Positions 46,892 to 55,582 of a stretch of 64,000 nt of DNA are shown one piece after another (position 1 is the stretch's first letter; each line of letters opens with the position of its first letter). The notes beneath the pieces were generated by a model. The model did not search any database, was not told where the DNA came from, and saw only the letters and a list, made by a program, of their open reading frames with translations. The position numbers and the translations under genes are program-made. The DNA comes from Actinomycetota bacterium. Its GTDB lineage: Bacteria > Actinomycetota > Thermoleophilia > RBG-16-64-13. The DNA lies in contig JADQBG010000003.1 of the NCBI GenBank assembly GCA_016278725.1, forward strand, positions 1 through 64,000, read 5' to 3'.

Positions 46892-47872
46892 ATCAGCGCG
46901 AAGACCGTCGTCATCGGCTCACGCAAGAGCACGCTGGCCCTGACCCAGTCCCGCTTGGTTCGCCAGATGCTGTTGGATCTCGATCCCAGCCTGGACGTGC
47001 GAATCGAGAAGATCGTCACTTCCGGCGACCGTATCCTGGACTCTCCGCTTTCTCAGATCGGGGATCGGGGACTCTTCGTCAAGGAGATCGAGGAGGCCCT
47101 GTTACGAGGCGATATCGATCTCGCGGTCCACAGCGCCAAAGACGTGCCCACGGCGCTGCCGGAGGGTCTGGGGCTCTTGGCCTTTCCGCCCCGGGAGGAT
47201 CCGGCGGACGTCTTCGTCGGAGGCCTCGGCTCGGTGGATGAGCTCGGGCCCGGCAGGGTGATCGGCACGAGCAGTCTCCGCCGGCGCTCCCAGCTTCTGG
47301 CGAACTATCCCGAGCTCGAAGTGGTCGACATCCGGGGCAACGTGGAGACTCGCATCCGTAAGATAGAAGAGGAGAAGTTGGACGGCACCATCCTCGCCAG
47401 GGCCGGTCTCGAAAGGCTGGGCCGGCTGGGCGAAGCGGCCTTCGAGTTCCCGCTCGAGGTGATGGTGAGCGCCGTGGGGCAGGGATCGCTCGCGCTGGAA
47501 GGCCGCGTCGGCGACGAGAAGCTCGCCCCCTACGTCGAGCGGCTGGACCATGGGGCCACCCGCCAGGCGGTGCTCGCGGAACGTGCGCTGATGCGCACCC
47601 TCGAAGGAGGCTGCCAGGTCCCCATAGGCGCCCGCGGCGTCGTGCAGGACGGTGAGCTTCTCCTGGTTGCCTACGTGGGCAGCCTTGACGGGGAACGCCA
47701 CCTGCGCCGGGAGGCGCGCGGTCCGGCCGGGCGGCCGGAGGAACTGGGGACCCGGATGGCGGAGGAGTTGCTCGAAGCGGGCGCCGACGTCATCCTGGAG
47801 GAGATCCGCAGCGCCTGCGCCGCCCCGGACAGCCCGGACGCCTGCGAACCTCCGCCCCCGGCGGCAGGGTAA
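46892..47872 (+). CDS. hemC: Porphobilinogen deaminase (hydroxymethylbilane synthase)
   Basis: Polymerises four porphobilinogens. Motifs: VIGSRKSTLALTQSRLVRQM, SQIGDRGLFVKEIEEALLRG, DLAVHSAKDVPT, GTSSLRRRSQLL and the dipyrromethane-cofactor region EGGCQVPIGARG. The family starts a few residues before VIGSRKS, but no ATG, GTG or TTG is available there. AGGAG at 46881-46885 lies 6 bases before ATC 46892, only 2 bases after the hemA stop. I take ATC as the start. The C-terminus is Pro-rich. Confidence 0.9.
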   Translation: MSAKTVVIGSRKSTLALTQSRLVRQMLLDLDPSLDVRIEKIVTSGDRILDSPLSQIGDRGLFVKEIEEALLRGDIDLAVHSAKDVPTALPEGLGLLAFPPREDPADVFVGGLGSVDELGPGRVIGTSSLRRRSQLLANYPELEVVDIRGNVETRIRKIEEEKLDGTILARAGLERLGRLGEAAFEFPLEVMVSAVGQGSLALEGRVGDEKLAPYVERLDHGATRQAVLAERALMRTLEGGCQVPIGARGVVQDGELLLVAYVGSLDGERHLRREARGPAGRPEELGTRMAEELLEAGADVILEEIRSACAAPDSPDACEPPPPAAG

Positions 47873-47879
47873 CGGTCTG

Positions 47880-49433
47880 ATGGACGATACTCCGCGAAAT
47901 CACACTGTTGCCTGGCGCGATCCCCGGGTGTTCCTGGTGGGCGCCGGTCCGGGCGACCCGGGCCTGATCACGGTACGCGGCCTGCGGCTGCTCGAGCGGG
48001 CCGAAGTGGTCCTCTACGACCGCTTGGTGGACCCCATCCTGTTGGACGCAGCCCCTCCCAGCGCAGAGATGATCTACGTGGGCAAGCGCACGGCCGCGCA
48101 CACCGTGCCGCAGGACGACATCAACCGCCTGCTGCTTGAGCACGGCCGCCGGGGAAAGCGGGTGGTGCGGCTCAAAGGGGGCGACCCCTTCATCTTCGGC
48201 CGCGGCGGGGAGGAGGCGATGACCCTGCACGAGGCCGGCATACCCTTCGAAGTGGTGCCGGGCATCTCCGCGGGCTACTCGGTTCCCGCCTACGCCGGCA
48301 TTCCCGTGACCTATCGCGGCCTGACTTCACATGTCACCTTCGTCACCGGCCACGAAGACCCGACCAAGGACAGCGCGGCCCTCGATTGGGACAAGCTGGC
48401 ATCCGGGGTGGGAACCCTGGTCATCTTCATGGGCGTGAAGAACCTGCCGCAGGTGGTGCAGAAGCTCAAGGAACGGGGGCGGCCGGGAGACACTCCCGTC
48501 GCCCTCATCCAGCAGGGCACCCTGCCCCGTCAGCGCACCGTGGTCGGTTGCCTGGACGACATCGTCGACAAGGTGCGGGAATCGGGGCTGCGGCCGCCCG
48601 CGATCACCGTCATCGGCGATGTCGTCGCTCTGCGGGAGCAACTGGCCTGGGCCGAGCAGCGGCCGCTCTTTGGCCGCCGCGTGGTGGTCACCCGGGCGCA
48701 GGCGCAGGCGCAGGACCAAATCGAGCGGCTCCGTGACCTGGGAGCCGAGGTGATCGCCTTTCCCACCATCCGCATCGAACCGGTGATGCGCTCCCGCGAG
48801 ATCAGCGCCATGCTGGAAGGGCTTGGCCGCTACGAGTACGTGGTCTTCACCAGCGCGAATGCCGTCGCCTGCTTCTTCGAGAGACTGGGCGAGGCGGGCC
48901 TGGACGTCCGCCGGCTGCACCGGGCCACGGTGGTGGCCGTCGGCCCCAAGACGGCTGCCGCCTGCCGCGCCGGGGGCCTGCAGCCGGACCTCATCCCCGA
49001 GGCCTTCATCGGAGAGGGCATTCTCGAGGTGCTGAAGGACCGGGAGCTCGAGGGTGCCCGGGTGCTCATCCCCCGGGCCCGTAAGGCCCGTGACCTTCTC
49101 CCCCGGACTCTCAGTGCCGCCGGGGCGGTGGTCGAAGTGGTGCCCCTCTACGACACCCTGCCCACGGAGCCCGAGGCCAAGGTCATCGAGCGGGTGCTCG
49201 AGGCGGACTTCGTCAGCTTCACCTCGAGCTCGACGGTGACTAATTTCGCCGACCTCTTCCGCGAGCAGGGACTGGAGGACCGGTTGGGCGAGATCAAGGC
49301 CGCCTCCATCGGCCCGATGACGTCCGAGACCGTGCGCAAGGCGGGTATGCAGTTGATTGTCGAGGCCGGGGAGCACACGATCGAGGGGCTGGTGGAGGCT
49401 CTGGCGGCAGAGGCCGGCGGCTCGCCCAGATAA
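47880..49433 (+). CDS. cobA-hemD: Uroporphyrinogen-III C-methyltransferase/uroporphyrinogen-III synthase fusion
   Basis: Residues ~15-255 are the SUMT methylase: VFLVGAGPGDPGLITVRGLR, VRLKGGDPFIFGRGGEE and VVPGISAGYSVPAYAGIPVT. It converts uroporphyrinogen III to precorrin-2. Residues ~262-515 are HemD: GRRVVVTRAQAQAQDQIERL, VVFTSANAVACFFERLGEAG, and late FTSSSTVTNF. One protein thus closes the ring and commits it toward sirohaem. ATG 47880 is 7 bp after hemC; the ribosome-binding site is weak (GGCAGGGT). Confidence 0.93.
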   Translation: MDDTPRNHTVAWRDPRVFLVGAGPGDPGLITVRGLRLLERAEVVLYDRLVDPILLDAAPPSAEMIYVGKRTAAHTVPQDDINRLLLEHGRRGKRVVRLKGGDPFIFGRGGEEAMTLHEAGIPFEVVPGISAGYSVPAYAGIPVTYRGLTSHVTFVTGHEDPTKDSAALDWDKLASGVGTLVIFMGVKNLPQVVQKLKERGRPGDTPVALIQQGTLPRQRTVVGCLDDIVDKVRESGLRPPAITVIGDVVALREQLAWAEQRPLFGRRVVVTRAQAQAQDQIERLRDLGAEVIAFPTIRIEPVMRSREISAMLEGLGRYEYVVFTSANAVACFFERLGEAGLDVRRLHRATVVAVGPKTAAACRAGGLQPDLIPEAFIGEGILEVLKDRELEGARVLIPRARKARDLLPRTLSAAGAVVEVVPLYDTLPTEPEAKVIERVLEADFVSFTSSSTVTNFADLFREQGLEDRLGEIKAASIGPMTSETVRKAGMQLIVEAGEHTIEGLVEALAAEAGGSPR

Positions 49434-49486
49434 TCGAGTCCCAAATCCGCTGGAAGACCAACCGAGGGGTCCGCGGGAGTCGTTGC

Positions 49487-49492
49487 TATACT
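49487..49492 (+). promoter_or_regulatory. Possible -10 box upstream of hemB
   Basis: TATACT in TTGCTATACTCTC lies 70 bases before the hemB ATG in the 128-bp gap after cobA-hemD, and may give hemB-rSAM its own promoter. Confidence 0.4.
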
Positions 49493-49561
49493 CTCTCGGT
49501 TGCGCCCAGAGCGCTCCGAGAGAACCCGGTTTCGCCCTAGTTCCGGAGGTGTCCGCAGCAC

Positions 49562-50548
49562 ATGTACTTTCCCCAGTACCGGCCGCGCCGTATGCGGCAG
49601 AGTGAGACCCTCCGAGGTCTGGTCCGCGAAAACCGCCTGCACCCCGACAGCTTCGTCTACCCCATGTTCGCCATCCACGGCGAGGATGTGCGCAATCCGG
49701 TCGCCTCTATGCCGGGCGTGTTTCAGCTCTCGATCAACCACCTGGTGGAGGAAGCGCGAGAGGTGGCGGAGCTGGGTGTCAAGAGCGTAATCCTCTTTGG
49801 AATCCCGGAGCAGAAGGACGAGGCCGCCTCCGGCGCCTACGACCCCGAGGGCATAGTGCAGATGGCCACGCGGGCCCTCAAGCAGGAACTGCCCGAGCTC
49901 ACGGTGATGGCCGACGTCTGCCTTTGCGAATACATGAGCCACGGTCACTGCGGCGTGGTTCAGGGCGATAAGGTGCTCAACGACGTCTCGCTGGAACTTC
50001 TGGCGAACGCGGCCGTCAGCCTGGCCCACGCCGGGATCGACGTGGTCGCGCCCTCGGACATGATGGACGGCCGGGTGGGCGCCATCCGTTCGGCGCTCGA
50101 TCAGGAGGGGCACACCGAGCTGCCGATCATGTCCTACAGCACCAAATACGCCTCGGCTTTCTACGGCCCCTTCAGGGACGCCGCCGAATCGCCCCCGGCT
50201 TTCGGCGACCGCCGCTCGTATCAGATGGACCCGGCCAACTCGGACGAGGGAGTGCGGGAAGCCCTGATCGACATCGAGGAGGGGGCCGACGTCGTCATGG
50301 TCAAGCCCGCTCTGCCCTACCTGGACCTGATCTACCGGCTGAAGACGGAAACCCACTATCCCGTCGCCGCGTACAACGTCAGCGGCGAGTACGCCATGGT
50401 CAAAGCCGCCGCCGAGAAGGGCTGGATCGACGAGAAGGCCGTGGTCCTCGAGACACTGCTTGGCATCAAGCGCGCGGGGGCGGACATCATCATCACGTAT
50501 CACGCCAAGGACGCGGCCCGCTGGTTGGCCGAGGAGAGCAGTACCTGA
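49562..50548 (+). CDS. hemB: Porphobilinogen synthase (delta-aminolevulinate dehydratase)
   Basis: Condenses two 5-aminolevulinates. Motifs: zinc-site DVCLCEYMSHGHCG, catalytic Lys in MSYSTKYASAFYGPFRDAAE, the second Schiff-base Lys in VMVKPALPYLDLI, and AAYNVSGEYAMVKAA. Three Cys suggest a zinc-dependent enzyme. CCGGAGG precedes ATG 49562. The stop overlaps the radical SAM start in TGATG. Confidence 0.96.
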   Translation: MYFPQYRPRRMRQSETLRGLVRENRLHPDSFVYPMFAIHGEDVRNPVASMPGVFQLSINHLVEEAREVAELGVKSVILFGIPEQKDEAASGAYDPEGIVQMATRALKQELPELTVMADVCLCEYMSHGHCGVVQGDKVLNDVSLELLANAAVSLAHAGIDVVAPSDMMDGRVGAIRSALDQEGHTELPIMSYSTKYASAFYGPFRDAAESPPAFGDRRSYQMDPANSDEGVREALIDIEEGADVVMVKPALPYLDLIYRLKTETHYPVAAYNVSGEYAMVKAAAEKGWIDEKAVVLETLLGIKRAGADIIITYHAKDAARWLAEESST

Positions 50549-51696
50549 TGGAAGAAACGGAAAAGACGGAACAGACCGAGGAGATCCAGTACCTGCCCAA
50601 GCTGATCGCTTGGGAGGTCACCCGCTCTTGCAACCTGTCCTGCAGGCACTGCCGGGCTTCGGCAGAGAAGGGTCCCTACCCCGGCGAGCTGACCACCGCC
50701 CAGGGCAAGGCGCTGGTGGACGACGTCGCTGCTTTCGCCAACCCCGTGCTCATCATGACCGGCGGTGACCCGCTGATGCGCGAGGACATCTGGGAACTGG
50801 CCGAGTACGCGATTCATCAGGCCGGGCTGCGCGTGGTGATGTCTCCAAACGGCACCTTGGTGACCCCGGAAGCCGCGCGCAAGATGAAGGAGGTGGGAAT
50901 CCCCCGGATCTCCATCTCGATCGACTTCCCCACCGCCCAGATGCACGATGAATTTCGCGGCGTTCCCGGGGCCTACGAAGGAGCGGTACGCGGGGTGAAG
51001 ACCGCGCTCGAGGCCGGCGTCCAGGTGCAGATCAACTCCACCATCACCAAGCTGAACGTGGACTACCTGGACGACCTGCTCAACCTCTCCAAGGAACTGG
51101 GGGCGGTGGCCTTTCACCCCTTCCTGCTGGTTCCCACCGGCCGGGGCAAGCAACTGGGACCGGAGGAGCTCCCCCCGGAGGACTACGAACGCACGCTCAA
51201 CTGGGTGTACGAGCGGCAGAAGACTTCGGACATCTTCTTCAAACCCACCGACGCGCCGCATTATCACCGCATCATGCGCCAGCGGGCCAAAGAGGACGGC
51301 ACCGACCTCTCCGAACTCAAGATGCATCCCCATTCGCACGCCATGATGGCCGGCGGGGTGGGCAAGTCCCGCGGACACGGCGACATGGACTCGCACTCGA
51401 AGGGTTGTCTTGCCGGAACCGGCTTTTGCTTCATCAGCCACACCGGCAAGGTGCAGCCGTGCGGCTACTTCGATGTGGTGGCGGGCGACGTCAAACAGCA
51501 GCAGTTCAGCGAGATCTGGCGCACGTCCGAGCTCTTCCGGGATCTGCGGGACGTCTCCAAGCTCAAGGGCAAGTGCGGCATCTGTGAGTACCGCCGGGTG
51601 TGCGGCGGCTGCCGGGCGCGGGCCTACGAGATAACCGGGGACTACCTGGCCGAGGAGCCCTACTGCGTGTATGAGCCCGTCCGTCAGGGTTGCTGA
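50548..51696 (+). CDS. Radical SAM/SPASM protein of the AhbC/AhbD/NirJ group
   Basis: A 382-residue radical SAM enzyme. The SAM cluster is in TRSCNLSCRHCRASA and the SAM motif in IMTGGDPLMREDI. The C-terminal auxiliary cluster has GCLAGTGFCFISHTGKVQPC, then KCGICEYRRVCGGCRARAYE and EEPYC. These match enzymes that finish haem synthesis from sirohaem (AhbC, deacetylase; AhbD, haem synthase) or haem d1 (NirJ). I favour AhbC/AhbD because Met8- and CobA-type genes stand in the same operon; which one cannot be decided by eye. AhbA/B are absent from the window. Confidence 0.82.
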   Translation: MEETEKTEQTEEIQYLPKLIAWEVTRSCNLSCRHCRASAEKGPYPGELTTAQGKALVDDVAAFANPVLIMTGGDPLMREDIWELAEYAIHQAGLRVVMSPNGTLVTPEAARKMKEVGIPRISISIDFPTAQMHDEFRGVPGAYEGAVRGVKTALEAGVQVQINSTITKLNVDYLDDLLNLSKELGAVAFHPFLLVPTGRGKQLGPEELPPEDYERTLNWVYERQKTSDIFFKPTDAPHYHRIMRQRAKEDGTDLSELKMHPHSHAMMAGGVGKSRGHGDMDSHSKGCLAGTGFCFISHTGKVQPCGYFDVVAGDVKQQQFSEIWRTSELFRDLRDVSKLKGKCGICEYRRVCGGCRARAYEITGDYLAEEPYCVYEPVRQGC

Positions 51697-51851
51697 GGTC
51701 CCTTCCGCAATACCGGTTTCCGAGACACGGTTTATTGGTCTGGCGATCGAGGGCGGATGACGTTACAGTCTAATTATCGGGAGTCACCGTCGACGGTGGC
51801 CGGTTCTGCGTGGAGTGGGATAGCTTCGCGCCGTGAGGGTAAGGAAGGAGG
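51697..51851. other. Intergenic region with no recognised element
   Basis: This 155-bp gap separates the haem operon from the NlpC/P60 gene. It has a relatively AT-rich patch (TCTAATTATC near 51770) that could hold a promoter. I looked for a ydaO-type (c-di-AMP) riboswitch, frequent before cell-wall hydrolases, and did not recognise one. Confidence 0.4.
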
Positions 51852-53282
51852 GTGTTTTCGCTGCCGAACTCTGAGGATGGAAGTCGCCGCATGACCCTCC
51901 GTGCCGTCTGCCGCGTCGTGGTTTTTGCGCTGCTCATAGCGGCTCTGCTCACTCCTCTGCTTGCCGTACCGGCTCTGGCCGCTCCCGGCAGCACCACTCC
52001 GACCACGGTCACAGCTCTCGCCGGCAACGGCAGCGCCGTGGCAGGCGACCCGGCCAATCCCGATACCACCGTGATTACCGCCCCGCTCTTCGCGGATTCC
52101 GCCGACCAGCAGAAAGCCTTGGCAGAAGCCAAGCGCAAAGCCGAGGAGGCTCAGCGCCAGGCCCAGCAGATCGCCGAGCTTGCCGGGAGTGTCCCCGGAG
52201 GCTCCCAGGCAGACGAAGCGCAGCGCCGCGCCGCCGAAGTCCAGAAGCGGGTGGACGAGATGGAGGCGCTCTCCCGGGAGATCACGGCCAAGCAGCAGCA
52301 GGTCATCCGGGTCGCAGCCGAGATTCAGGTGATGGACGACGAACTGGCGGGCGTCGTCGAGGAGTACAACCGCCGCATGATCGAACTCGAAGAAGTCAAG
52401 GCCGAGGCCGATAGCCTGCGGCGCGAGCTCTCTTTGGCCGAGACGCAACTGGAGACTCTCGAGTCGATTCTGGAAGAGCGGGTGATCGGCGCGTATAAGA
52501 GCGATTCCTCGCCCCTTGAACTCCTCCTCGATACCACCGATGTCCAGGATCTGATCAAGCGCATGAGTTTCCTGATCACCGTCGTCCAGGACGACCAAGA
52601 GCGGGTGAGCGAGGCTTCTTCCCTGCGTTCGCGCGTCGACCGGCTTCTGGACGAGCTGTCGCGGAAGATCTACGACGTGACCGTCGCCTCGGAACGGCTC
52701 GAGGAGCAGCGCCGCGTGATCGAGGGCAAGATGGCCGAACGCCAGGCCTACCTGGATACGCTGAATGCGGAGATCCGCGGGTTGGTGGATCAGCAACTGG
52801 ACGTCGCCCGCAACGTCATGCCGGCCGACTTCAACCTGGCCGCGTTTCTCACGAGCGACGGTAACGCGGTGGTCAAGACGGCCCTCAAGTATCTGGGAGT
52901 GCCCTATGTCTGGGGGGGCGAGACCCCGTCCGGCTTCGATTGCTCGGGCCTGACCCTCTACGTCTTCCGCCAGCACGGTGTCTACCTGCCGCATTACTCG
53001 GGTTACCAGGCGATGATGGGCTACGGCGTTCCTCTGAATGCACCCGAAGCCGGGGACCTGGTCTTCTTCGGCCGGCCGGTACATCACGTCGGTATCTACA
53101 TGGGGAATGACATGTACGTGCACGCCCCGCGCACCGGAGATGTGGTCAAGATCAGCCGGCTCTCGGCTCGGAACGACCTGAGCCACGTCCGCCGCTTCAC
53201 CTTCGCTCCGGCCGCGGGCTCGTTGGCCGGGGGCACGGCGGAGCCGGGCACCGCGGTCCCGGCCCAGACGCAGGCTCCCTAG
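51852..53282 (+). CDS. Secreted NlpC/P60 peptidoglycan endopeptidase with coiled coil
   Basis: A RipA-like cell-wall hydrolase. A signal peptide (VVVFALLIAALLTPLLAVPA, then LAAPG) precedes a Ser/Thr-rich stretch and long coiled coils (residues ~85-320; LEEVKAEADSLRRELSLAET). The catalytic domain is C-terminal (~340-455): the nucleophile Cys in GFDCSGLTLYVF, then DLVFFGRPVHHVGIYMG with the His and HAPRTGD with the third polar residue. GTG 51852 follows AAGGAAGG; ATG 51891 also fits the signal peptide. Confidence 0.9.
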   Translation: MFSLPNSEDGSRRMTLRAVCRVVVFALLIAALLTPLLAVPALAAPGSTTPTTVTALAGNGSAVAGDPANPDTTVITAPLFADSADQQKALAEAKRKAEEAQRQAQQIAELAGSVPGGSQADEAQRRAAEVQKRVDEMEALSREITAKQQQVIRVAAEIQVMDDELAGVVEEYNRRMIELEEVKAEADSLRRELSLAETQLETLESILEERVIGAYKSDSSPLELLLDTTDVQDLIKRMSFLITVVQDDQERVSEASSLRSRVDRLLDELSRKIYDVTVASERLEEQRRVIEGKMAERQAYLDTLNAEIRGLVDQQLDVARNVMPADFNLAAFLTSDGNAVVKTALKYLGVPYVWGGETPSGFDCSGLTLYVFRQHGVYLPHYSGYQAMMGYGVPLNAPEAGDLVFFGRPVHHVGIYMGNDMYVHAPRTGDVVKISRLSARNDLSHVRRFTFAPAAGSLAGGTAEPGTAVPAQTQAP

Positions 53283-53361
53283 CCGCTTTCCGCTCTGGCG
53301 CTTGGCTAGGCCGCGCCTTGGCAGCGCCTCTTTGCCCGTCCGTCTTCCGGAGGGCGCGTGC

Positions 53362-53367
53362 TAACAT
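53362..53367 (+). promoter_or_regulatory. -10-like element for a leaderless PIN-TPR transcript
   Basis: TAACAT lies 6 bases before GTG 53374. There is no ribosome-binding site between them; the nearest GGAGGG is about 19 bases away from the start. A leaderless mRNA fits best. Confidence 0.4.
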
Positions 53368-53373
53368 CCTTGG

Positions 53374-54471
53374 GTGAACTCCGGCCGAGTCTACGTCGTC
53401 GACACCAACGCCCTCCTCAACGATCCGGAAGTGCTCTACTTCTTTTCTGGATCGGAAGTGGTGGTGCCCGCGGCCGTGCTCAAGGAACTGGATCACCTCA
53501 AGCGGCGCGGCAAAGATCGGCGCATCCGCTATCACGGACGCAAGGCCACCCGGCTGCTCTTCGAGGCCTCGCAGCAGGGCCGCCTGGTGGATGGGGTTCC
53601 TCTCGGCAATGGCTCGATTCTTCGGGTCGAGTCCGAGGGTGATTTTGAGGATGCTCCCGTGGAACTCGATCTGGAGCGCACGGACGACCTGATTCTCGCT
53701 CACGCCTGGGCGATCAACCGGCGTCCCTTGGTACGAGCCACCCTGGTCACCAACGACCTGAATATGCTGCTGCGTGCCGAGGCGCTGGGGATCGAGGCCT
53801 ACCGGTTCGAGGGAAAGCTCGACCGGCTGCACCAACAGGAGAGGGGGCTTCTCGAAAGGGCCCGCGAGCGCCGGTGGACGCTGCTCTTCGCATTTCTGGC
53901 GCTTCTCTTCTTTTCTTCGACGGCCTATCTGTACGTAACCCGGCCTGCCCAGGTCAACGTGGCCACCCTACCCCAGGTGGACAACGCCTCCCTACTCCAG
54001 AGCCTTGGCGTTGCCCCGTCGATACTGGAGGATTACTACAGCGGCCGGATTCGCGAAGACGAAGAGGATCTGGCCGCACACATCAACCTGGGGAACCTGC
54101 TCTTTGATCAGGGAGAGTTCCTCAAGGCGGTGGAGCATTATCGCAGGGCGCTGCAGTTGGAACCGGACAACCCGAGCGTGCTGACCGACACGGGGATCGC
54201 CCTAATGGAGTTGGGTCACTATCAGGAAGCCGTTATCACCCTGACCAGGGCCGTGGGTCTCGCCCCCAGCGACAGCCTGATCAGCTACAACTTGGGGGTG
54301 GCATACGCGCTGGGAGGCAATGGCCAAGAGGCGATCAGAAGTCTGGATCGAGCGGTCAGATTGGCGGAAGCACAAGAGTTCGCCCGCTTCTCCCTGGATG
54401 AGGCGAAACGGATGATCGAGGATCTGCGGACCGGCAACAACAACGCGGTCCCCCGGGACTCCTTGACGTAG
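53374..54471 (+). CDS. PIN domain-transmembrane-TPR protein
   Basis: Residues 1-~150 are a PIN nuclease domain: RVYVVDTNALLNDPEVLYFF, VLKELDHLK, RTDDLILAHAWA and LVTNDLNMLL supply D10, E39/D40, D105 and D128, the expected acidic metal-binding set. A basic patch leads to one membrane segment (LLFAFLALLFFSSTAYLYV, ~170-188). Residues ~230-345 are about three TPR repeats (INLGNLLFDQGEFLKAVEHY). By the positive-inside rule the PIN domain is cytosolic and the TPRs extracytoplasmic. I do not know this architecture. It may couple RNA cleavage to an envelope signal. Confidence 0.72.
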   Translation: MNSGRVYVVDTNALLNDPEVLYFFSGSEVVVPAAVLKELDHLKRRGKDRRIRYHGRKATRLLFEASQQGRLVDGVPLGNGSILRVESEGDFEDAPVELDLERTDDLILAHAWAINRRPLVRATLVTNDLNMLLRAEALGIEAYRFEGKLDRLHQQERGLLERARERRWTLLFAFLALLFFSSTAYLYVTRPAQVNVATLPQVDNASLLQSLGVAPSILEDYYSGRIREDEEDLAAHINLGNLLFDQGEFLKAVEHYRRALQLEPDNPSVLTDTGIALMELGHYQEAVITLTRAVGLAPSDSLISYNLGVAYALGGNGQEAIRSLDRAVRLAEAQEFARFSLDEAKRMIEDLRTGNNNAVPRDSLT

Positions 54472-54484
54472 CTCGCGGCGGGGT

Positions 54485-55129
54485 CTACTCGACTACGCTC
54501 AGGATCAGCCGCTCTTTTCCGGGCGCTGCGGAGTCCACCATGAGCCTGGCCTCGAGCGGTTCGGCTCCGAAGACGGCGGCATCGGCGACGGTTCCCTGGC
54601 TTCCGGAAAGCCGCCATCCACGCTCTTCCAAGAACGTCGCGAATTCCCGTCGTCCCTCCGCTTCGTCCAGCGCGGAACCTCCGCCCACCTCCACCGTGCC
54701 CACCGCGACCAAACGGGCGGCCTCCTCAGCCGTGAGCGCATCTCCTGCGCGCAGGGAGGGCAGTCCCCCTGACTGCCAGGCGTATCCGCGGTCGGCAAGC
54801 CAATTGACCATCGCGGCGAGTTCCGCGGCCATCTCGCGCAGCGGTTCCTCTTGGGCGGGCGGCACGGCGTCTATTCCTGCGACCTTGACGTTATCTACGT
54901 AGGTGACGTCGCGCGTGAACCACCAGAGCATCGCCAACGCCAAGAGCAGGGCGGCGAACACCCGGAAGTAGACCGTCCAGCGCCGGGGGAGACGAAGCCC
55001 AAAGATGCGCCAGGCCGAGGTATCGAGCCGAGGGTCGTCGTTGGCGCCGGTATCGCCGTTCTTGGGTTGGAACGGATCCGCGAGTTCGTCCCGCCCGGGT
55101 GGACGCGACTGGGCCACCGCTTGACTCAA
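54485..55129 (-). CDS. Unknown single-pass membrane protein
   Basis: A 214-residue protein with a polar, Pro/Asp-rich N-terminus, one membrane segment (VYFRVFAALLLALAMLWWF) and a ~130-residue extracytoplasmic domain (FTRDVTYVDNVKVAGIDAVP). No family was recognised. TTG 55129 overlaps the stop of the gene upstream in TTGA and has GGGAG 5 bases before it. The 3' end faces the PIN-TPR gene with 13 bp between the stops. Confidence 0.6.
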   Translation of the reverse strand: MSQAVAQSRPPGRDELADPFQPKNGDTGANDDPRLDTSAWRIFGLRLPRRWTVYFRVFAALLLALAMLWWFTRDVTYVDNVKVAGIDAVPPAQEEPLREMAAELAAMVNWLADRGYAWQSGGLPSLRAGDALTAEEAARLVAVGTVEVGGGSALDEAEGRREFATFLEERGWRLSGSQGTVADAAVFGAEPLEARLMVDSAAPGKERLILSVVE

Positions 55130-55356
55130 CGGGCTCCCGGGGGCTTGAGCAGATATCCACCGGAGATCGCCATGATGAAGCCAAGAACGGTGAAAATGAG
55201 AAACTGGATCAGGTCGAACTCGAGGAACTGAAAGACGGCCAGGGTCCACAGGGTCACCCCGCCCACCAGAAAGAGCAGTCCGACGAAGTTCGGAAAGTCG
55301 AATTTCGATCCCAACTGGGCTCCCCCTGCTTGATCCTTGGGCCTTGACGGCTTGAT
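55126..55356 (-). CDS. Small two-pass membrane protein
   Basis: A 76-residue protein with two membrane segments (FVGLLFLVGGVTLWTLAVFQ and LIQFLIFTVLGFIMAISGGY) after a short polar start (KPSRPKDQAGGAQLG). No ATG, GTG or TTG lies near this start; AAGG is 9 bases before an ATC at 55356, and a TACTAT-like -10 lies just upstream on the minus strand. The ORF is open further up to 55620, but the added residues run through the divergent promoter region and look non-coding. Function unknown. Confidence 0.5.
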   Translation of the reverse strand: MKPSRPKDQAGGAQLGSKFDFPNFVGLLFLVGGVTLWTLAVFQFLEFDLIQFLIFTVLGFIMAISGGYLLKPPGAR

Positions 55357-55582
55357 CTGGACACCTTCTAGACGGGTGCTATAGTAGCAGACTGCAGGGG
55401 CTTGTGAAATCTCTTGCGTTGGCCTTTGAAGTGGCAGGCTCCTTGTAAAGTTCCAGCAAATCTGCCACAACTGGGAGCAAGACATGAGCCTCTGGTGGTC
55501 CAGGAAGACCCCTTCGCCGGGGTGGGCCATTGAGGCCTCGGGATGTTCGCCCATCCCGTTGCTTACATAGAAGGAGCTGTTG

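Noticed and set aside
51697-51851. ydaO-type riboswitch before the NlpC/P60 gene
   Set aside because: The conserved blocks of that class were not recognised.
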